From the NCBI GenBank assembly GCA_949987565.1, contig OX465105.1:17845159-17909158 (forward strand): DNA of 64,000 nt. The letters are read 5' to 3'. The position numbers and the translations under genes are program-made. The notes beneath the pieces are model-generated. The model worked only from the letters and a program-made list of their open reading frames with translations. It searched no databases and was not told the DNA's origin. Of this stretch, positions 9,401-20,104 are shown piece by piece. This stretch comes from Luidia sarsii. Taxonomy: Eukaryota; Echinodermata; Asteroidea; Paxillosida; Luidiidae. How positions within the stretch are numbered: the first letter of the stretch is position 1; every line of letters starts with the position of its first letter.

Positions 9401-10778
9401 CGGGACGGATCCTCGCCGGTGCCGACCGGGAGAGCCGACGCTGGCACCAACCGAGACCGCACGGGCCACCACCGCCTCGCCGCCACGGGCGGGCGATGGG
9501 GACGGCGGGGACGGCACGGCGGGCCAGCTGAACGTGGCGGCTGTGGTCCTCGGCAGCGTCCTGTCGCTCGTCGTGCTGCTCATGCTCGTCGGGCTGGCGG
9601 TGCGGTGTGCCGTGCAGCGCGGGCAAAGGGCCCCCCCCCCTCCCGAAGCCACGCCGACCCCGTGAGTACAGAGAACACCCAATGCCATGTGTGTACTTTT
9701 GACGACGGAACTGAAAACTTGACTGGATCGGGACTTGAACGCACGCATCTGGTTTATCGTAACAGCGATATCTGCCCATATTGTGGGCCGTCTCAGTCAA
9801 ACATTGTTGCTGTGGTGGAGTAATAACATGCAGTAACTTATGGCAGTAAAAAGGGTCATTGCACAGCCATTTCAGAGACGATTATGAATCGATTATCGAT
9901 TTCAATGAGGAAGCCATTTTCTTGTGGTGGCCGGTCAAACATTTAGAGACTATACAGTGTAAATTAGTTAGAGAATTTGATTGTTAACAAAATTGTATAA
10001 TTATGGTATTTATTTCACAGGAAAAGCAAAACCGTGGGTGATATGGCTACGAGTGCGAATGGTGGGTTATCTCAATTATCTATGTCACTTTTTTTCTAAG
10101 TGTTAGACTTAGACTTAGCAGCCAGGGTTAGACTTACAGATACATTTAAAATAATAGAGACAATTGCATGGGCAGCCTTTTCCGGCTCGAATTAAATCAT
10201 GTACATGTATTTTTTCATCAAATCTTCCTCCAGTGTCGACCGTTCCTGTTGTATGGGGGCAAGGAAACGATGTGAACGACGGTCATGAATACGTGTACAT
10301 AGATGACCACAGAGGAAAGGGCGCCACCAATGCACATGCGACGGCAGAGGATGACCCCGATCCTTACTACATCACACCGCTAGAGGGCGGCGGGAGAGTG
10401 GGGGGCCAAAGCCGTCATGGTACGGGCACCGCAGAACCGGTGTCGACTACGGAGGCTTCGAACGAACACGATTACTTCGTGCTGGACAAACCCAACGAGT
10501 CTTTGAACGTGTCTGGCGGGGAGAGGAACGGGAACGAGGTGACCAATCCCACTTACCAAGCGGACGAGGAGCGGCTGGGCTCTGGCTACGAGGATGCGAT
10601 TGTGCGGCCCCCGAATGGGGACCACCCCGGGGCGAGTGAGTACGACCACCTGAATACCTTGAGCAGGAGGCCGAGAGAGGGCGCTCCAGGCAGCAGAAAT
10701 GAGATCGGGGGCGATGCAGACTACGATCATATCGTAAGCACTGCCAGACCCACCATTGAGGGCGGGCACCTAGACTGA
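6225..10778 (+). CDS. Gene A: type I receptor with Cys-rich ectodomain and tyrosine-rich tail (6 exons)
   Basis: Predicted join: 6225-6415, 7568-7689, 8288-8447, 9341-9661, 10021-10061, 10234-10778; 459 aa. Every donor starts GT, every acceptor ends AG, and junction phases agree (2,1,2,2,1), with no stop created. Residues 1-26 are a signal peptide. Residues 27-157 carry at least eleven cysteines, including a six-Cys module at 108-145 with the core CGYADARVC and a terminal CIC. Residues 159-222 are a Gly/Thr/Pro-rich stalk, 223-245 one membrane span, then R and P-rich sequence. The tail (280-459) has nine tyrosines: YVYI at 298, YFVL at 359, NPTY at 383-386, SEYDHL at 413-418 and YDHI at 442. 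I do not recognise the family. The tail suggests phosphotyrosine signalling or endocytosis (inference). Gene C is a paralogue with the same architecture. The 6225 ATG was chosen because it gives a clean signal peptide. Confidence 0.8.
6655..6880. repeat. Dispersed repeat family X, copy 1 (intron 1 of gene A)
   Basis: The block around GGGAATTCCAG / CTGGAATTCCC and AGAAAGAAGGAGATAG recurs in reverse complement at 26230-26660 and again near 54350-54660. No terminal inverted repeats or coding domain were recognised. It behaves like fragments of one interspersed element. The rest of intron 1 (6881-7567) shows nothing notable. Confidence 0.6.
7568..7689 (+). CDS. Gene A exon 2: Cys-containing ectodomain segment
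   Basis: An acceptor TTTCACAG precedes, and a donor GTAGGT follows at 7690. The exon completes a TA-C tyrosine codon and encodes about 40 residues with four cysteines (YC, LC, LC, QC). It ends in phase 1, so the next exon supplies GT to make glycine. Confidence 0.75.
8288..8447 (+). CDS. Gene A exon 3: six-cysteine module
   Basis: Acceptor CTCTTCAG, donor GTGAGC at 8448. It encodes the spacing C-x8-C-x7-C-x8-C-x8-C-x-C with the core CGYADARVCKYKDGRGSC. Gene C exon 3 has CGYADAIVCKYSDGSGSC and the same final CIC, so the module is conserved between the two genes. It is not an EGF, sushi or kringle spacing that I recognise. Confidence 0.85.
8448..9180. repeat. 55-bp minisatellite with GGGTCA half-sites in intron 3 of gene A
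   Basis: The array starts at the splice donor as irregular GGTCAGC/GGGTCAGCTA motifs, then settles into a 55-base unit (for example starts at 8865 and 8920) containing GGGTCAGCTAGGGTCA, ACATCCGTGTCATGACA and GCAGTGGTCACCCAG. About six near-identical units lie between 8690 and 9090, with a variant unit carrying TACATGTAAGGATATCTATG interleaved. The repeated GGGTCA-GCTA-GGGTCA is a direct repeat of nuclear-receptor-like half-sites spaced by four bases. Confidence 0.95.
9341..9661 (+). CDS. Gene A exon 4: stalk and transmembrane segment
   Basis: Acceptor TTATCACCAG, donor GTGAGT at 9662. It begins CFEPGDGGSG with three cysteines in the first 27 residues, then a Thr/Pro/Gly-rich stalk, then a membrane helix starting VAAVVLGSVLSLVVLL and a short CAVQRGQR stop-transfer run. 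Codon use is very G/C-rich compared with flanking introns. It aligns in position and phase with exon 4 of gene C. Confidence 0.85.
10021..10061 (+). CDS. Gene A exon 5: juxtamembrane mini-exon
   Basis: A 41-base exon between a TTTATTTCACAG acceptor and a GTGGGT donor. It adds KSKTVGDMATSAN and preserves phase 2 to 1. Gene C has an equivalent 44-base mini-exon with the same phases, which supports this tiny exon being real. Confidence 0.65.
10234..10778 (+). CDS. Gene A exon 6: cytoplasmic tail
   Basis: The acceptor CTTCCTCCAG at 10233 starts a 181-codon open exon ending in TGA. The sequence is acidic and low in hydrophobics, with nine tyrosines mostly in acidic contexts (HEYVYID, DPYYITPL, HDYFVLD, NPTYQ, SGYEDAIV, SEYDHL, ADYDHIV). 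NPxY is the classic PTB-domain/endocytic motif, and YxxI/L are SH2 or adaptor motifs. SEYDHL fits the ITIM consensus. Confidence 0.85.
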
Positions 10779-10805
10779 GCATTGTGTCGATCCCTTGAAA
10801 TAATG

Positions 10806-11055
10806 GGAAGCACTATCTGGGCTCCAGCAGGGCAGGTCATGAATAATTCAACATTATGACGTATATTATGAACAACTTGAGAAGCAATATCTGTGCTCCA
10901 GCCGGGTAGATCATGAATAATTCAACATTATGACGTATATGATACTCCATAATGTACAGTGTACATGTACCTATTAAGATATTCACTTCACTTCTACGTC
11001 ACTTTGTTGAATTATTCATGAGCTACCCGGCTGAAGCCCAGATAGTGCTTCCCTG
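10806..11055. repeat. Foldback element in the 3' flank of gene A
   Basis: GGAAGCACTATCTGGGCTCC with TCATGAATAATTCAAC at the left is matched in reverse complement at the right (GTTGAATTATTCATGAGC ... CCCAGATAGTGCTTCC). The left arm is partly duplicated in tandem (10806-10850 and about 10879-10935). It lies within 30 bases of the stop codon and probably forms part of the 3' UTR. Confidence 0.8.
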
Positions 11056-11059
11056 AAAT

Positions 11060-11984
11060 CATACGACATTGAGTTTCATTTGTGACCTAAGATGGAGTAA
11101 TTGAGGCATCTACCCCAAAAGTCCTTTTGGAGTTAACCGCGTCTAAATGTACAATATTGTCAAAATGCAAGTCCGAAGGAATTTTTCAACTTCTGTAAAT
11201 ATTGAAAAAAAAGGGGAATTAGTGTGCGGTCTCTATGCTGAAATCACACCGTGTGCATACCCTCAAACTTTAAAGCCGTTTTTCTCGAAAGGTGATTTCG
11301 GCAACGTATGCTAATAATTTTAATATCATTGGAAAGCTAATGAGTTACTCTTTGCAGTGGTAGGAAAATCACGAAAACTCAACTAGCGCGAGAATCCTCA
11401 ATATACCGTACCGTGTCACATTTGTGCAGTAATTTTCATATGGTAGACTGTATTTTCAAACAGCACAATAATCGTTTGAATCGTTTGAATTGTATTATGA
11501 AACCAAACCCGTTTTATGTTTTTGGAAATATACTTCGGCAATGATTGACAACAATCGGTAAAAAAAAACCCGGATATTGTGTAACTATCAACGAATGGCC
11601 ATTGGTTTGTACGGGAGGAATGATAATCATAGTTAACACCTGATATATAACGGATTTTTATATTGATTTATAGTGTTCTGTATCATATTATTTTTTCCGA
11701 ATGTTTCACTATAGAGGAAAAATGACTTGAGCTACACAAGAGACTGTATTGTGGTTTGCTGCATCCATCAATGTAACTATACATTTTCCTTTGTGATGTA
11801 TGTGAGCAGCGGCGAATAAGTATGGCTTAATATTACTACATATTATAATATTACTATATGTGAAGGAAGAGGCAAACCGTAAACTTATAGCATACTTATT
11901 GTCGGAGAGTTCTGGTCCATTTAGCTACTAATGTGCCTGAGTTATTAGGGAGACGAACAGTTTAAAAAGAAAAAAATCACAAAT
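11060..11984. other. Intergenic, nothing recognised
   Basis: AT-rich sequence between genes A and B without a supported exon, repeat or RNA gene. Confidence 0.5.
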
Positions 11985-12305
11985 GAAAAATTGACTGTAC
12001 CGGGATTTGAACCCGAAACCTCTTCCCATCTGAGCTATCCTGCCCTTAGATGGTAGCCTTCTCTAACAGACAACTAGTCTTGCCGGGGTGGGGGCGCCAG
12101 TCATCAGAAAATCAACCATTAACTGTCGTATCTCTCCAGGGATCACACCCTCGTTTTCATGCAGGTGTAAACGACCAATGGTTATAAACCTGGCTATTAC
12201 GGCAGCTCGGGGATCACACAAAGTGGATGCAGAACAATAAACAAATAAATCGTCAACATGCTTGTAATCTATGTTACACATTGTGTCAACTTTGAATGTC
12301 ATCGC
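11985..12305 (-). mobile_element. tRNA-related repeat, copy 1
   Basis: Read on the minus strand, a roughly 250-base conserved body (starting GTGATCCCCGAGCTGC) is followed by a tRNA-like part with an A-box-like TAGCTCAGATGGG and a B box GGGTTCAAATCC. The same order occurs at about 16785-16990, 31402-31635, 37598-37815, 46880-47135 and 47655-47755, with head-only copies at 60535-60600 and 61627-61830. The tRNA-like part lies at the 3' side, unlike a standard SINE head. Confidence 0.75.
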
Positions 12306-12812
12306 ACCAATTATTTCAGATTTGTTTCAAGTCTTTATTGAAAACACGGCAGAGAAAGTTTTCTTTGCCATTTTTTCAATTTGTTAAAAAGTTCCCAGTC
12401 AGTTTTTCCTTTATTTGTTTGACTAGATACTAAATTGATATTATAACTTGAAATAAACGGAACTGCCACTTGTAAGGCCTACATGATTTGAGTGTTCATC
12501 AGAGAACCATTTTTTTAGAGGGGAGTTATCTGCGGTTTCTATGCAAACCTACTACTGCCAACAGTTTGTGGGGTTGAACTGAGTTGGGAGAAGAAATCCT
12601 CGAAGTTCGAAAAGTGTTTTTCCCTGGCAATGAGAGGCGACCGCCGCGGTTACAACTGATACGAAGTTGTTGAGTGCTAAAGAAAATGCTTGACGTTCTG
12701 TGCACTACAAATCTAATTTAGACGAGCAGTAACCACACAAGATGCACATAAATACTGTATCCCCTGTTTGGAAACAGGACAAAAAATAACGCCTCATATT
12801 CTTTGCACATTG
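12306..12812. other. Upstream region of gene B
   Basis: No exon or element is recognised. The stretch would contain gene B's promoter. Confidence 0.4.
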
Positions 12813-12869
12813 ATGTCACTTCTAAGTCTTTCAGCTTTTTTTATTTCAAGCGTGGTTTTGACTCCCGAG
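12813..12869 (+). CDS. Gene B exon 1: signal peptide
   Basis: ATG with 19 codons of mostly hydrophobic residues ending LTPE, then a GTAACA donor. Phase 0 fits exon 2. There is no basic N-region, so this exon is tentative. Confidence 0.45.
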
Positions 12870-15449
12870 GTAACACGTTTTGGTGGCAAATATACCAATA
12901 AATATACCAATAATACTACTTTTAGTATATTCCTATACATAATCCTTTGCATCATTTAATATTAACGAACCACCTCACTCTTGGGGTAATGAGATGGTCA
13001 AAATAACCCGGCTCTTTGAGGGTTAACTATAGACTGGAGCGTTTTGCCTGTAAAAAATGATTCATTTCTTGTGCCACAGAAATCACCAACTAGGTTGCAC
13101 GATAAGTCATGAGGCCATTATTTCTCCTTATGTACAGATATATCCTGAACATGAGCCGAAGTTCCAGAACCCCGAGGAATGCATACCTGGTACGTACAGT
13201 TTGTCGACTACATGTGTAAACGCGAAAGGCTCTGTAGCTAGCAATGGGCCAATGCATTGGGCAACCCTGCGATTGAACGAAAACTGGACTCTTCGCGACA
13301 ATGACATCACGACAGACAGGGACGAGGACAACGACAGCAGCGACACTTCTCCTAGTGCTCCCACGGACGTGGCATGGTTGGGTTCGATTTGCCGTCGCTG
13401 CAGTTGCAATGTCCATTCCTTCAAAATGTGGGATTATCTTCATTTCGGTATCATTCTCTTACTTTAGTTAAATGCTTTATCACTCATCAAACCAGCGAGA
13501 TCACTCTGCACCTCTACTTGCAAGGCTATTATATATAACTCTCACTATTCATGACCTAAATAAATTTTACACTGGGATCTTTATGTAAAAAAAATACTCG
13601 CAATCTCCTGCCCGGCTGTTCATGCTCTTTCTTCTCTTCAGTCCAAGATACTCATGATTATTCAACTCGATCCCGCCACAATGTGCACGTCCCATTCACT
13701 CTCACTCTGTATTCCAGCTCCACTCTTCCTTTCTATAGTCCTCGCCTGTGGCACATCATGGGCCGTTTTAATTCCTTATACAAAAATGCGCTCCTCTCAC
13801 ATAATGTACCATAGCTTTCTCTCCTTTCAGATACACTCATCCTTCTCTTTTCAAGTTACTTTCGTCATCTCCTCTATTCGATAATGTTTATTCATTGTCA
13901 TCGCTCCTTTTGTTTTGTTTTGTTTTGATTATCCAGTCTAGTCGTTTTGTTTGTCTTGTGTTACCCTGTCTGTTTGTTCTTGTATGTACGTCTAATTGTC
14001 TGTAAAACCTATTCTCTACATGCGTCGGCTATATGAACAGCCCCATACTTTGTCACCTTCTTTTATTTTAAGTTCTTTATATAATATTTGTGTATAGTGG
14101 GGCCTATCAATATTTGCTTTTTCATTATATATTTAATTCACTTTATATATTTTTTATTTGTCTGCTTGTGGAAAGTATGGAAATAAATGTTGTTATTGAA
14201 TTGAATTGAATATCTGCATGAAGAAAATACGAGTGGAATTTGACTGTATCTTGGAGAATTTTATTTGCTAGCAGCCGGCTTAACACACATTTTGTTATGC
14301 TTTTTAATTATACCACACATTAATGGTATTACATGGGCTGCAGTGCAACAATGAAAGCACTGGACTTTTTAAATCAACGATGGTTGATCTCTCTGATTTT
14401 GGTTGATCTCTCGATTTCAATATTAGAAGCAATAGCTTAATTAGGTAGTAAAACATCAAATAACTAAAAAAAAAAAAAAAAAGACCTCTAAACCGTAATT
14501 TAATCATACCTCTTTTTTATGAATAGGATCTTCGGTCGTTACTGTGATGTCCTATCAAACCTATGCGAACGCCTCTGACGAGTGTCGCCAGAAAGGTCAG
14601 CATCTGTGCGAGCTGTGGGAAGTGGAGTCAGGGAACATAACAACCCTGCCCCAACACGTCTCCATGTGGTACGCTGTACCTGACAGCCAGGTCGTCTTGA
14701 GTGGCAGCGTGGTAACCTATCATGGCCTACCGGTAACAGCGCCCTCTTTGGGAGTCTGCTGCCTTGGGGCGTTCGTTAGTCCTCAGTATCCATTACTAGC
14801 TTCGACTGTCCATGAAGTGCACGACCGCGATGAAATGAAAAACACGTGCGCTGCATTGGGCGCACATCTCTGTACCCTACCAGAATTAAAAGCGGCGTAC
14901 CTGAGAGGCTACCGTCATTACGTACTGAATGAATGGGTGTACTTTGCTTATACAAATTATGAAGTGTATTTGTTTACCGCGGGTTGCGGTCAATACACAG
15001 GTGACGAATGCTACGAGGGCATTTTACCATTCATACCCAGACCTGCAGAGGGTCGCGTTTACTGTTGTCCTAATCCGTACTGTCCCCACTGTCCCCAACG
15101 CGTAAATCTCAACTACGTATCCCTATGTATCCCCAACTATCCCATTATAACCAGCGAGTCGTTCAATCTGGCTGACCGTGACGGCATGATAGGTAACTGC
15201 GCTGCACTGTCCGCTCACCTCTGCACTCTGGATGAGTTGAAGGACGCCTACCTGAGAGGCTACCGTCAACCAATCTACGCATGGCTTTACTTTGCGGTGC
15301 CTAACCGCGATGCCTTTATATTTGAAGACGGATGCGGTACATATATCTCGAGACCCGATAAATGCCACGATGGCGCCGTTGCTAATACACAAAGACCATA
15401 TCCACGAGCACGTGCATTCTGCTGCGCTGATACTTACTGCTTCGAATGA
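12813..15449 (+). CDS. Gene B: secreted protein with Cys-rich, Link-like internal repeats (3 exons)
   Basis: Predicted join 12813-12869, 13138-13189, 14527-15449; 343 aa, phases 0 and 1 consistent. The first exon is a short hydrophobic signal peptide (MSLLSLSAFFISSVVL). Exon 3 holds two clear repeats, residues about 120-222 and 236-341. They share DRDxM, CAALxAHLCTL, ELKxAYLRGYR, a W-x-YFA strand, GCG and a closing CC-x3-YC. A third, degenerate repeat lies at 43-118 (DECRQKGQHLCEL ... GVCCLGAF). The pattern C-x-A-L-G-A-x-L-x-T-x-x-E-L-x-x-A-x-x-x-G resembles the Link/C-type-lectin-like fold, but the rest does not match a family I can name. There is no membrane span after the signal peptide, so it is probably secreted. 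Exon 3 is strongly supported; exons 1-2 are less certain. Confidence 0.7.
13138..13189 (+). CDS. Gene B exon 2: linker
   Basis: A 52-base exon between acceptor TTATGTACAG and donor GTACGT. It encodes IYPEHEPKFQNPEECIP with one Cys and ends in phase 1, so exon 3 completes a glycine codon. Confidence 0.5.
13620..14210 (+). mobile_element. 3' end of a non-LTR retroelement (intron 2 of gene B)
   Basis: A T-rich non-coding stretch ends in GGAAATAAATGTTGTTATTG followed by repeated TTGAA units, the usual look of a LINE 3' terminus with a short tandem tail. No reverse-transcriptase frame is present, so the copy is 5'-truncated or only the tail. The call rests on the terminal pattern only. Confidence 0.45.
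14527..15449 (+). CDS. Gene B exon 3: Cys-rich repeats
   Basis: One 923-base exon with acceptor ATGAATAG and stop TGA at 15447. Two copies of a roughly 105-residue unit share about half of their residues, including all cysteines. About twenty cysteines in 306 residues imply an extracellular, disulfide-bonded protein. Confidence 0.85.
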
Positions 15450-15717
15450 TTATCGCTTTCACACGAGAGAAAAACGGGGAAAAAACACCAAAGTAAAGTA
15501 TAATCCAGTTGCACACAGAATATTCGTAATCCTTGTATCCAGGGCACCATCTATTGGCTATGCGAACATCTGAACCCTGATCATGTTGTGAATAAGTAAT
15601 GTTGATGCGAAAAGCCAATTAAAGGCGATTTCAATCCCTTGTGAATGATGAAAAGTTTAAAAAAGTATTTTTTTTCAATTAAAGAGCTTTCCAATGTGAT
15701 TTCAATAGTGATTTGTT

Positions 15718-15945
15718 CAACCCCTTGTGTACTGAGCTATTTCGCTCCATGGAAATACTGGGGGGGGGGGCTTCGGAGGCGCTCCTATTGATCTCAGAAA
15801 TGGAATGACCGGAGTAGCGTGCAGAAAGATTTCCATGTGCTGAATCTGATTGCATGATTGATTTGAATCAAATTAATGTGTGTATTTTTTTTATTATTAG
15901 CTAATTAACTATTCCTAATGAATATATTATGTTTTTTGCGATATA
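15718..15945 (+). mobile_element. Fragment of piggyBac-like element B
   Basis: Starting at TTCAACCCCTTGTGTACTGA, this segment matches the reverse complement of 46380-46615 through GCTCCATG, a G/C run, TTGATCTCAGAAA and TTAGCTAATTAACTATTC, then diverges near 15945. The terminal TTAA has mutated to TCAA. Confidence 0.65.
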
Positions 15946-16784
15946 TTCATAATGTCAACGTAAAAAATATAAAAACATGACGAAACTGTCAAAATTAGAA
16001 TAACGTTTCACAGATGATAAATACTACTACTACTAATAACAATAATATATATTTGTAATAGCACCATACTTAAAACCTCAAAGCGCTTTGCAACAAACAC
16101 AACCACAAAAGAAACTGATGAACAAAGGTAAAAAAATAAACTATTACAGTAAAATTCTAAGTACAATTCCCCAAAACCCAAGTATACATTTCAATATCGC
16201 GAAGACGACAGGTGCAATGCAACAAGACTTTCGAGAATCCCAGAGGCGGGTCGTGACGAATTCCCCAAGCACGCAGTAACCCGTCAAGATGGTCCCGCAA
16301 GGCTGGCCATTTCCCATGCCATTTAAGGGCCCGGGCCCAGCCGGTATGTTCACAGGTCCACTATCCTCCTGGTGATTGGTAGACAGTGACACTGTGCAAT
16401 TATTCAGTCCTGGCTCAATATTATGTGTGCAGCTAAAACTGAACTTCCCCGTCACAACTCAAAGCCTGCACTTGTTATCTCCTCATGTTTTCATTGTTAT
16501 ATTGCTTACGTTTTGTATTGTTTTATTTCTAATGTTTGTTATTGTTTCCAAACTTTAATTAGCCACGATGGCGCCGCTGCCCAAACAAATAGAGCGCTCT
16601 CGTGGGATCTGCTGTACGGATCTATCGCGCTTTAATTGTCGTGATTATTCACACTCCCCTTCTTGTTTCAACTACCAGATTGTACTAGATTGATCGTTTA
16701 AACTAGCTTTATCGCATTTGAGACAACGTCAAACAAATAAAGTAAAAACAATCATTTTGAATGAAATGGGGAAGAAAACTTTGC
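15946..16784. other. Intergenic, nothing firm
   Basis: Short A/T runs and a TACTACTACTAATAA stretch near 16021. No exon or bounded element was recognised. Confidence 0.4.
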
Positions 16785-16990
16785 GTGCGCCGTGGAATTG
16801 AACCCGAGACCTCTGGTTTTGCGTACCAGTGCTCTTGAAATCTGAGCTATCGGTCCAGCCCTTAGATGGCGGCCTTCGAAATAGTCAACCAGTCTTTAGT
16901 GGGTAGCCGTGCCAGTCAGAAGAATTCAATTATTAACTGCCGCGTGTCCCCAGTGACCACGTCCCAATTTTCATTCAGATGCAAACAATA
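16785..16990 (-). mobile_element. tRNA-related repeat, copy 2
   Basis: On the minus strand it shows TAGCTCAGATTTC-like A-box sequence and GGGTTCAATTCC B-box sequence, preceded by the shared body (CACGGGACGTGG-like, GACTATTTCGAAGGCCGCC). Same family and orientation as 11985-12305. Confidence 0.65.
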
Positions 16991-17141
16991 TATTCTAGAT
17001 CATAGGAAGTGCATGTCCATATTTTGAAATTATAAGTAGAAATTCATTAAATAAATAGAACAATTCAATTAAATGCTCAATTTACTCCAATTTAGCATAA
17101 CGTGTGCAATATTTGTCATTCATTCATTCATCAACTTCTCA

Positions 17142-17623
17142 CACTATGAACATCTAAACCGTGAAAATGGGGTGAAAATGTCATTTAGCCGTGAAAAGAA
17201 AATTCACAGTGTTTTCACCCCTAGTTCATGGCACACAGTTAGCCAAGTCATTTTCACGGTGTTTTCACCAGTGGTCACAAGGCCACATTCCTGGTGGAAA
17301 ATGGCTATAGAGGCAATTTAGAAGTATCTGGGAGTGACAGTTACAAGGACACCATACAGTACCTCTAGGCTCTATGGGGGCTGGTGGCCCTACTGGTAAT
17401 TGAATTAGCCATCCCTCAAGGCTGGAGCTTGCCACCCTAGATATTCACGGGGTTGTTTTTTTACAGTCTTTTTAGTGACCTTTAAATATCCTTATCAGGT
17501 CAGAGAGACAATTATTTTCATGGTGAATTAACTGTAAAATACACCGTGAAATCACAGTGACTTTTTAGTTTCACGGCAAAATTACATTTTCACCCCTTTT
17601 TCACGGTTTAGATGTTCATAGTG
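17142..17623. mobile_element. CACTA-type MITE, copy 1
   Basis: Ends are CACTATGAACATCTAAACCG and its reverse complement, flanked by the 3-base duplication TCA (17139-17141 and 17624-17626). Internal sub-repeats of GTGAAAA/TTTTCAC make it almost palindromic. A second copy at 29408-29874 is about 90 percent alike by eye. CACTA ends with a 3-base TSD are the hallmark of the CACTA/EnSpm superfamily. No transposase is present. Confidence 0.85.
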
Positions 17624-17963
17624 TCATTCATTGGTATTAGATAGAGCAAATTCACCTTATTTTCGTTATTGATTTTAACTATATTTCTCAACGGTACATG
17701 TTTGATTAATTTCTTTAATAGATATTTCTTTCAAATTAAGTGAACATTCCAATTTTGAATCCTTGTTTTCACTTTTGGTATACGCGGTTTACTTTAGGAA
17801 GATATCTCTCGACGGTTTTTCAACGAAATGGCGAAACATTTTCGAATGTTATAGGCCTATACAGTTGCAGCAAAAAACCTTAAAAAACGGAAATCAATAT
17901 CACCTCATATTGTTGAACTCATTTACCACTTTATCACGAAAAAATGTGCCACTACTCACTATA

Positions 17964-18215
17964 TGCTACCCGGCACAGCATAATGAGGAATAACCCCACT
18001 TTTAAGATTTTGATGTTTTCTAATGATGTCAAAGAGTATACCATTAGCTTTCAAATGATATCAAAATATAATATCCTCTAATACTTAAAGATTCCGATAA
18101 TACAAACAAAAGAAAATTGATTTGTAATCGAATTGTGAAGATACTTTACTTCAGGCGTTTTTTACTCAAAAAGCGTTTTGGTGGGATATTCCTCATGTCG
18201 TTGTGCCGGGTCACA
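17964..18215. mobile_element. TA-flanked MITE (TGTGACCCGGCACA ends), copy 1
   Basis: Terminal inverted repeats TGTGACCCGGCACA (left end mutated to TGCTACCCGGCACA) flanked by TA on both sides. Inside are GAGGAATAACCCCACTTTT at the left and GGTGGGATATTCCTC at the right. Five copies are in the window: 17964, 30491, 32285, 33988 and 40934. TA duplication suggests a Tc1/mariner-type non-autonomous element. Confidence 0.85.
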
Positions 18216-19009
18216 TATGACATGAAATACGTTCTCAAAAATGTTACTAGCTTTCAGAGCATTTTCTTTTAATTTGCATCTACGTGGATGTACTCGCCAG
18301 CTCGTGAAAATGCCGACGCAATTTGCAATTTGATTAAAGTCATTCCGATCAAATAGTTGTCCCATTCGGAAATATTTAGCAAACAGTCTGTTGCAATATT
18401 CAAAATAGTGAAGTGTGTAAAATTGTGTTTAATTGCTGCGGTATTTGTGTGACCAATAAAACGTAAATGTGTAATCATTAGTGTGATTTCGTGATTGCCT
18501 TGTCTTCTTCCATTTAACGTTCAGTGAGGAGTATTGTTTCTTCTGGGATGGAACTTACCATAAGCTGTTCAACCATATAGCGATACGGTCGTGTTTAGAA
18601 CTAAAGACGTACACACGTCGCATGCATCGCTTGATGAGCGTAAGGAAGTTAGACTGGACACTATCATTTCTACAATCCAGCAGTGCTGCGGTGTCGAGCA
18701 CATGACGGATCACACTGTACTATTTTGGAATTCAAGTAGCTTACCCCATGACCTTAAGGCGACTTCTTGACCATTACCGCACCTATGAAGACTGAACACT
18801 GAAGTGCTGGGCTTTTAGACGTCATGCGTAAGAGATGCGTAGAGGCCGTAACGTAGTCATCACTCAAGGACAGTTAAACAGTCGCTGCATAATCTAGATG
18901 AATGTGAAAAACAAATTGTGGCCAACCCCAACTTGAAAAGGGTCCAGATATGGATAACGTACAACAGAAAACTGCACTAGAGTAACCTTATAATACACAT
19001 TAATGATAT
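18216..19009. other. Intergenic, nothing recognised
   Basis: No supported exon, repeat or RNA gene. Confidence 0.4.
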
Positions 19010-19190
19010 GGAGGCCATTTTGTTTCCATTGTTGGGTCATGTTCGGTACGGCGTGGGGTTTTCGACATGCCCACTGATTCGTCACCGACACGTAATCTGC
19101 TTCAGTGAAATGATCGTTTATATCAAACATGATCTGCAACATTTCAGTTATTTGCGAACCCCACGCCGTAGCGAACAATGGAAACAAATG
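19010..19190. repeat. Short inverted-repeat element
   Basis: GCCATTTTGTTTCCATTGTT with TACGGCGTGGGGTT on the left is mirrored by AACCCCACGCCGTA and AACAATGGAAACAAATGGC on the right. About 180 bases in total, with imperfect arms of some 55 bases. It is just inside the loop next to the right arm. Confidence 0.75.
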
Positions 19191-20104
19191 GCAATACAGA
19201 ACAAATGTTGTCGGTACTATCTGGCCCTTTTCAAAAACCCGGCTTAGGCTCAGACTCCGGCTTGGCCTATCTTTCTTTCCTCCAATTTAAAGTGAAAGGC
19301 ACGGAAATGGGATGCTTTTGGCTTCGTTTTTGAATGTATATACTGTGTCTTGAAAAAGAATCCAAAGCCTCAACTTAAACAAAGAACTCCAACCTGTGAT
19401 TTCAGCTTTTTGGATGACAGAGACAAAGCCGGAGCCGAAGCCTAAGCCTAAGCCTTAATAGAAGCGCCCTCTTTTGTTGAAATGCCCGTAAATGCACCTG
19501 AGTAAAGTAGGGAGTCGTCTTCAATAGAGATTGTTTATCTTTTTGTTGCTCTGTATACGTTTGCACGAGGCCTGGTCTGAGTTGATCAGACATGGTGGGA
19601 GTCTGTGGTGGCCGACACAATCCAACCTTTGACCCATCATCGTCAAATGATGTCAGCGGTTGGCATCCTGACATTGGGCAAAGTTTCCGTTTGGTATGAA
19701 CATAATCTTCCTGCTGTGTTCAAATTGCCTATACCATTTAACGCTCGGTGACTGAGTGGTTTTATTCAAAAATGAGTGGCGTCTCGCGCGTGCAGTATGC
19801 ACTTTTATAAGATAAAATAATAAAAGTATCTCCTTACTCCTCGTGACTGTAGAGGGCACTTAGCAATGAATCTTTGAGGACACTAATTGAGTTTGAGGGA
19901 ATGCGACCTTGGTAGTAAAGAGCCACGGATATCCCCGACCCCTCCCCACAGCCTTTAATAGCAAAGGTTGCCGGAAATTATGCGGGAATTTTGCCAGAAA
20001 TCTCCAACTTCATCTATTAATCAGGTGTGTTGGCAGTGTCAATTAGCAAGCTATATGAAGAGCTGTCTACACTTACAACCACCAACAGCAGTCACAAGGT
20101 CATC

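Noticed and set aside
10380..10782. Minus-strand frames of 111-129 codons
   Set aside because: Antisense shadows of gene A exon 6.
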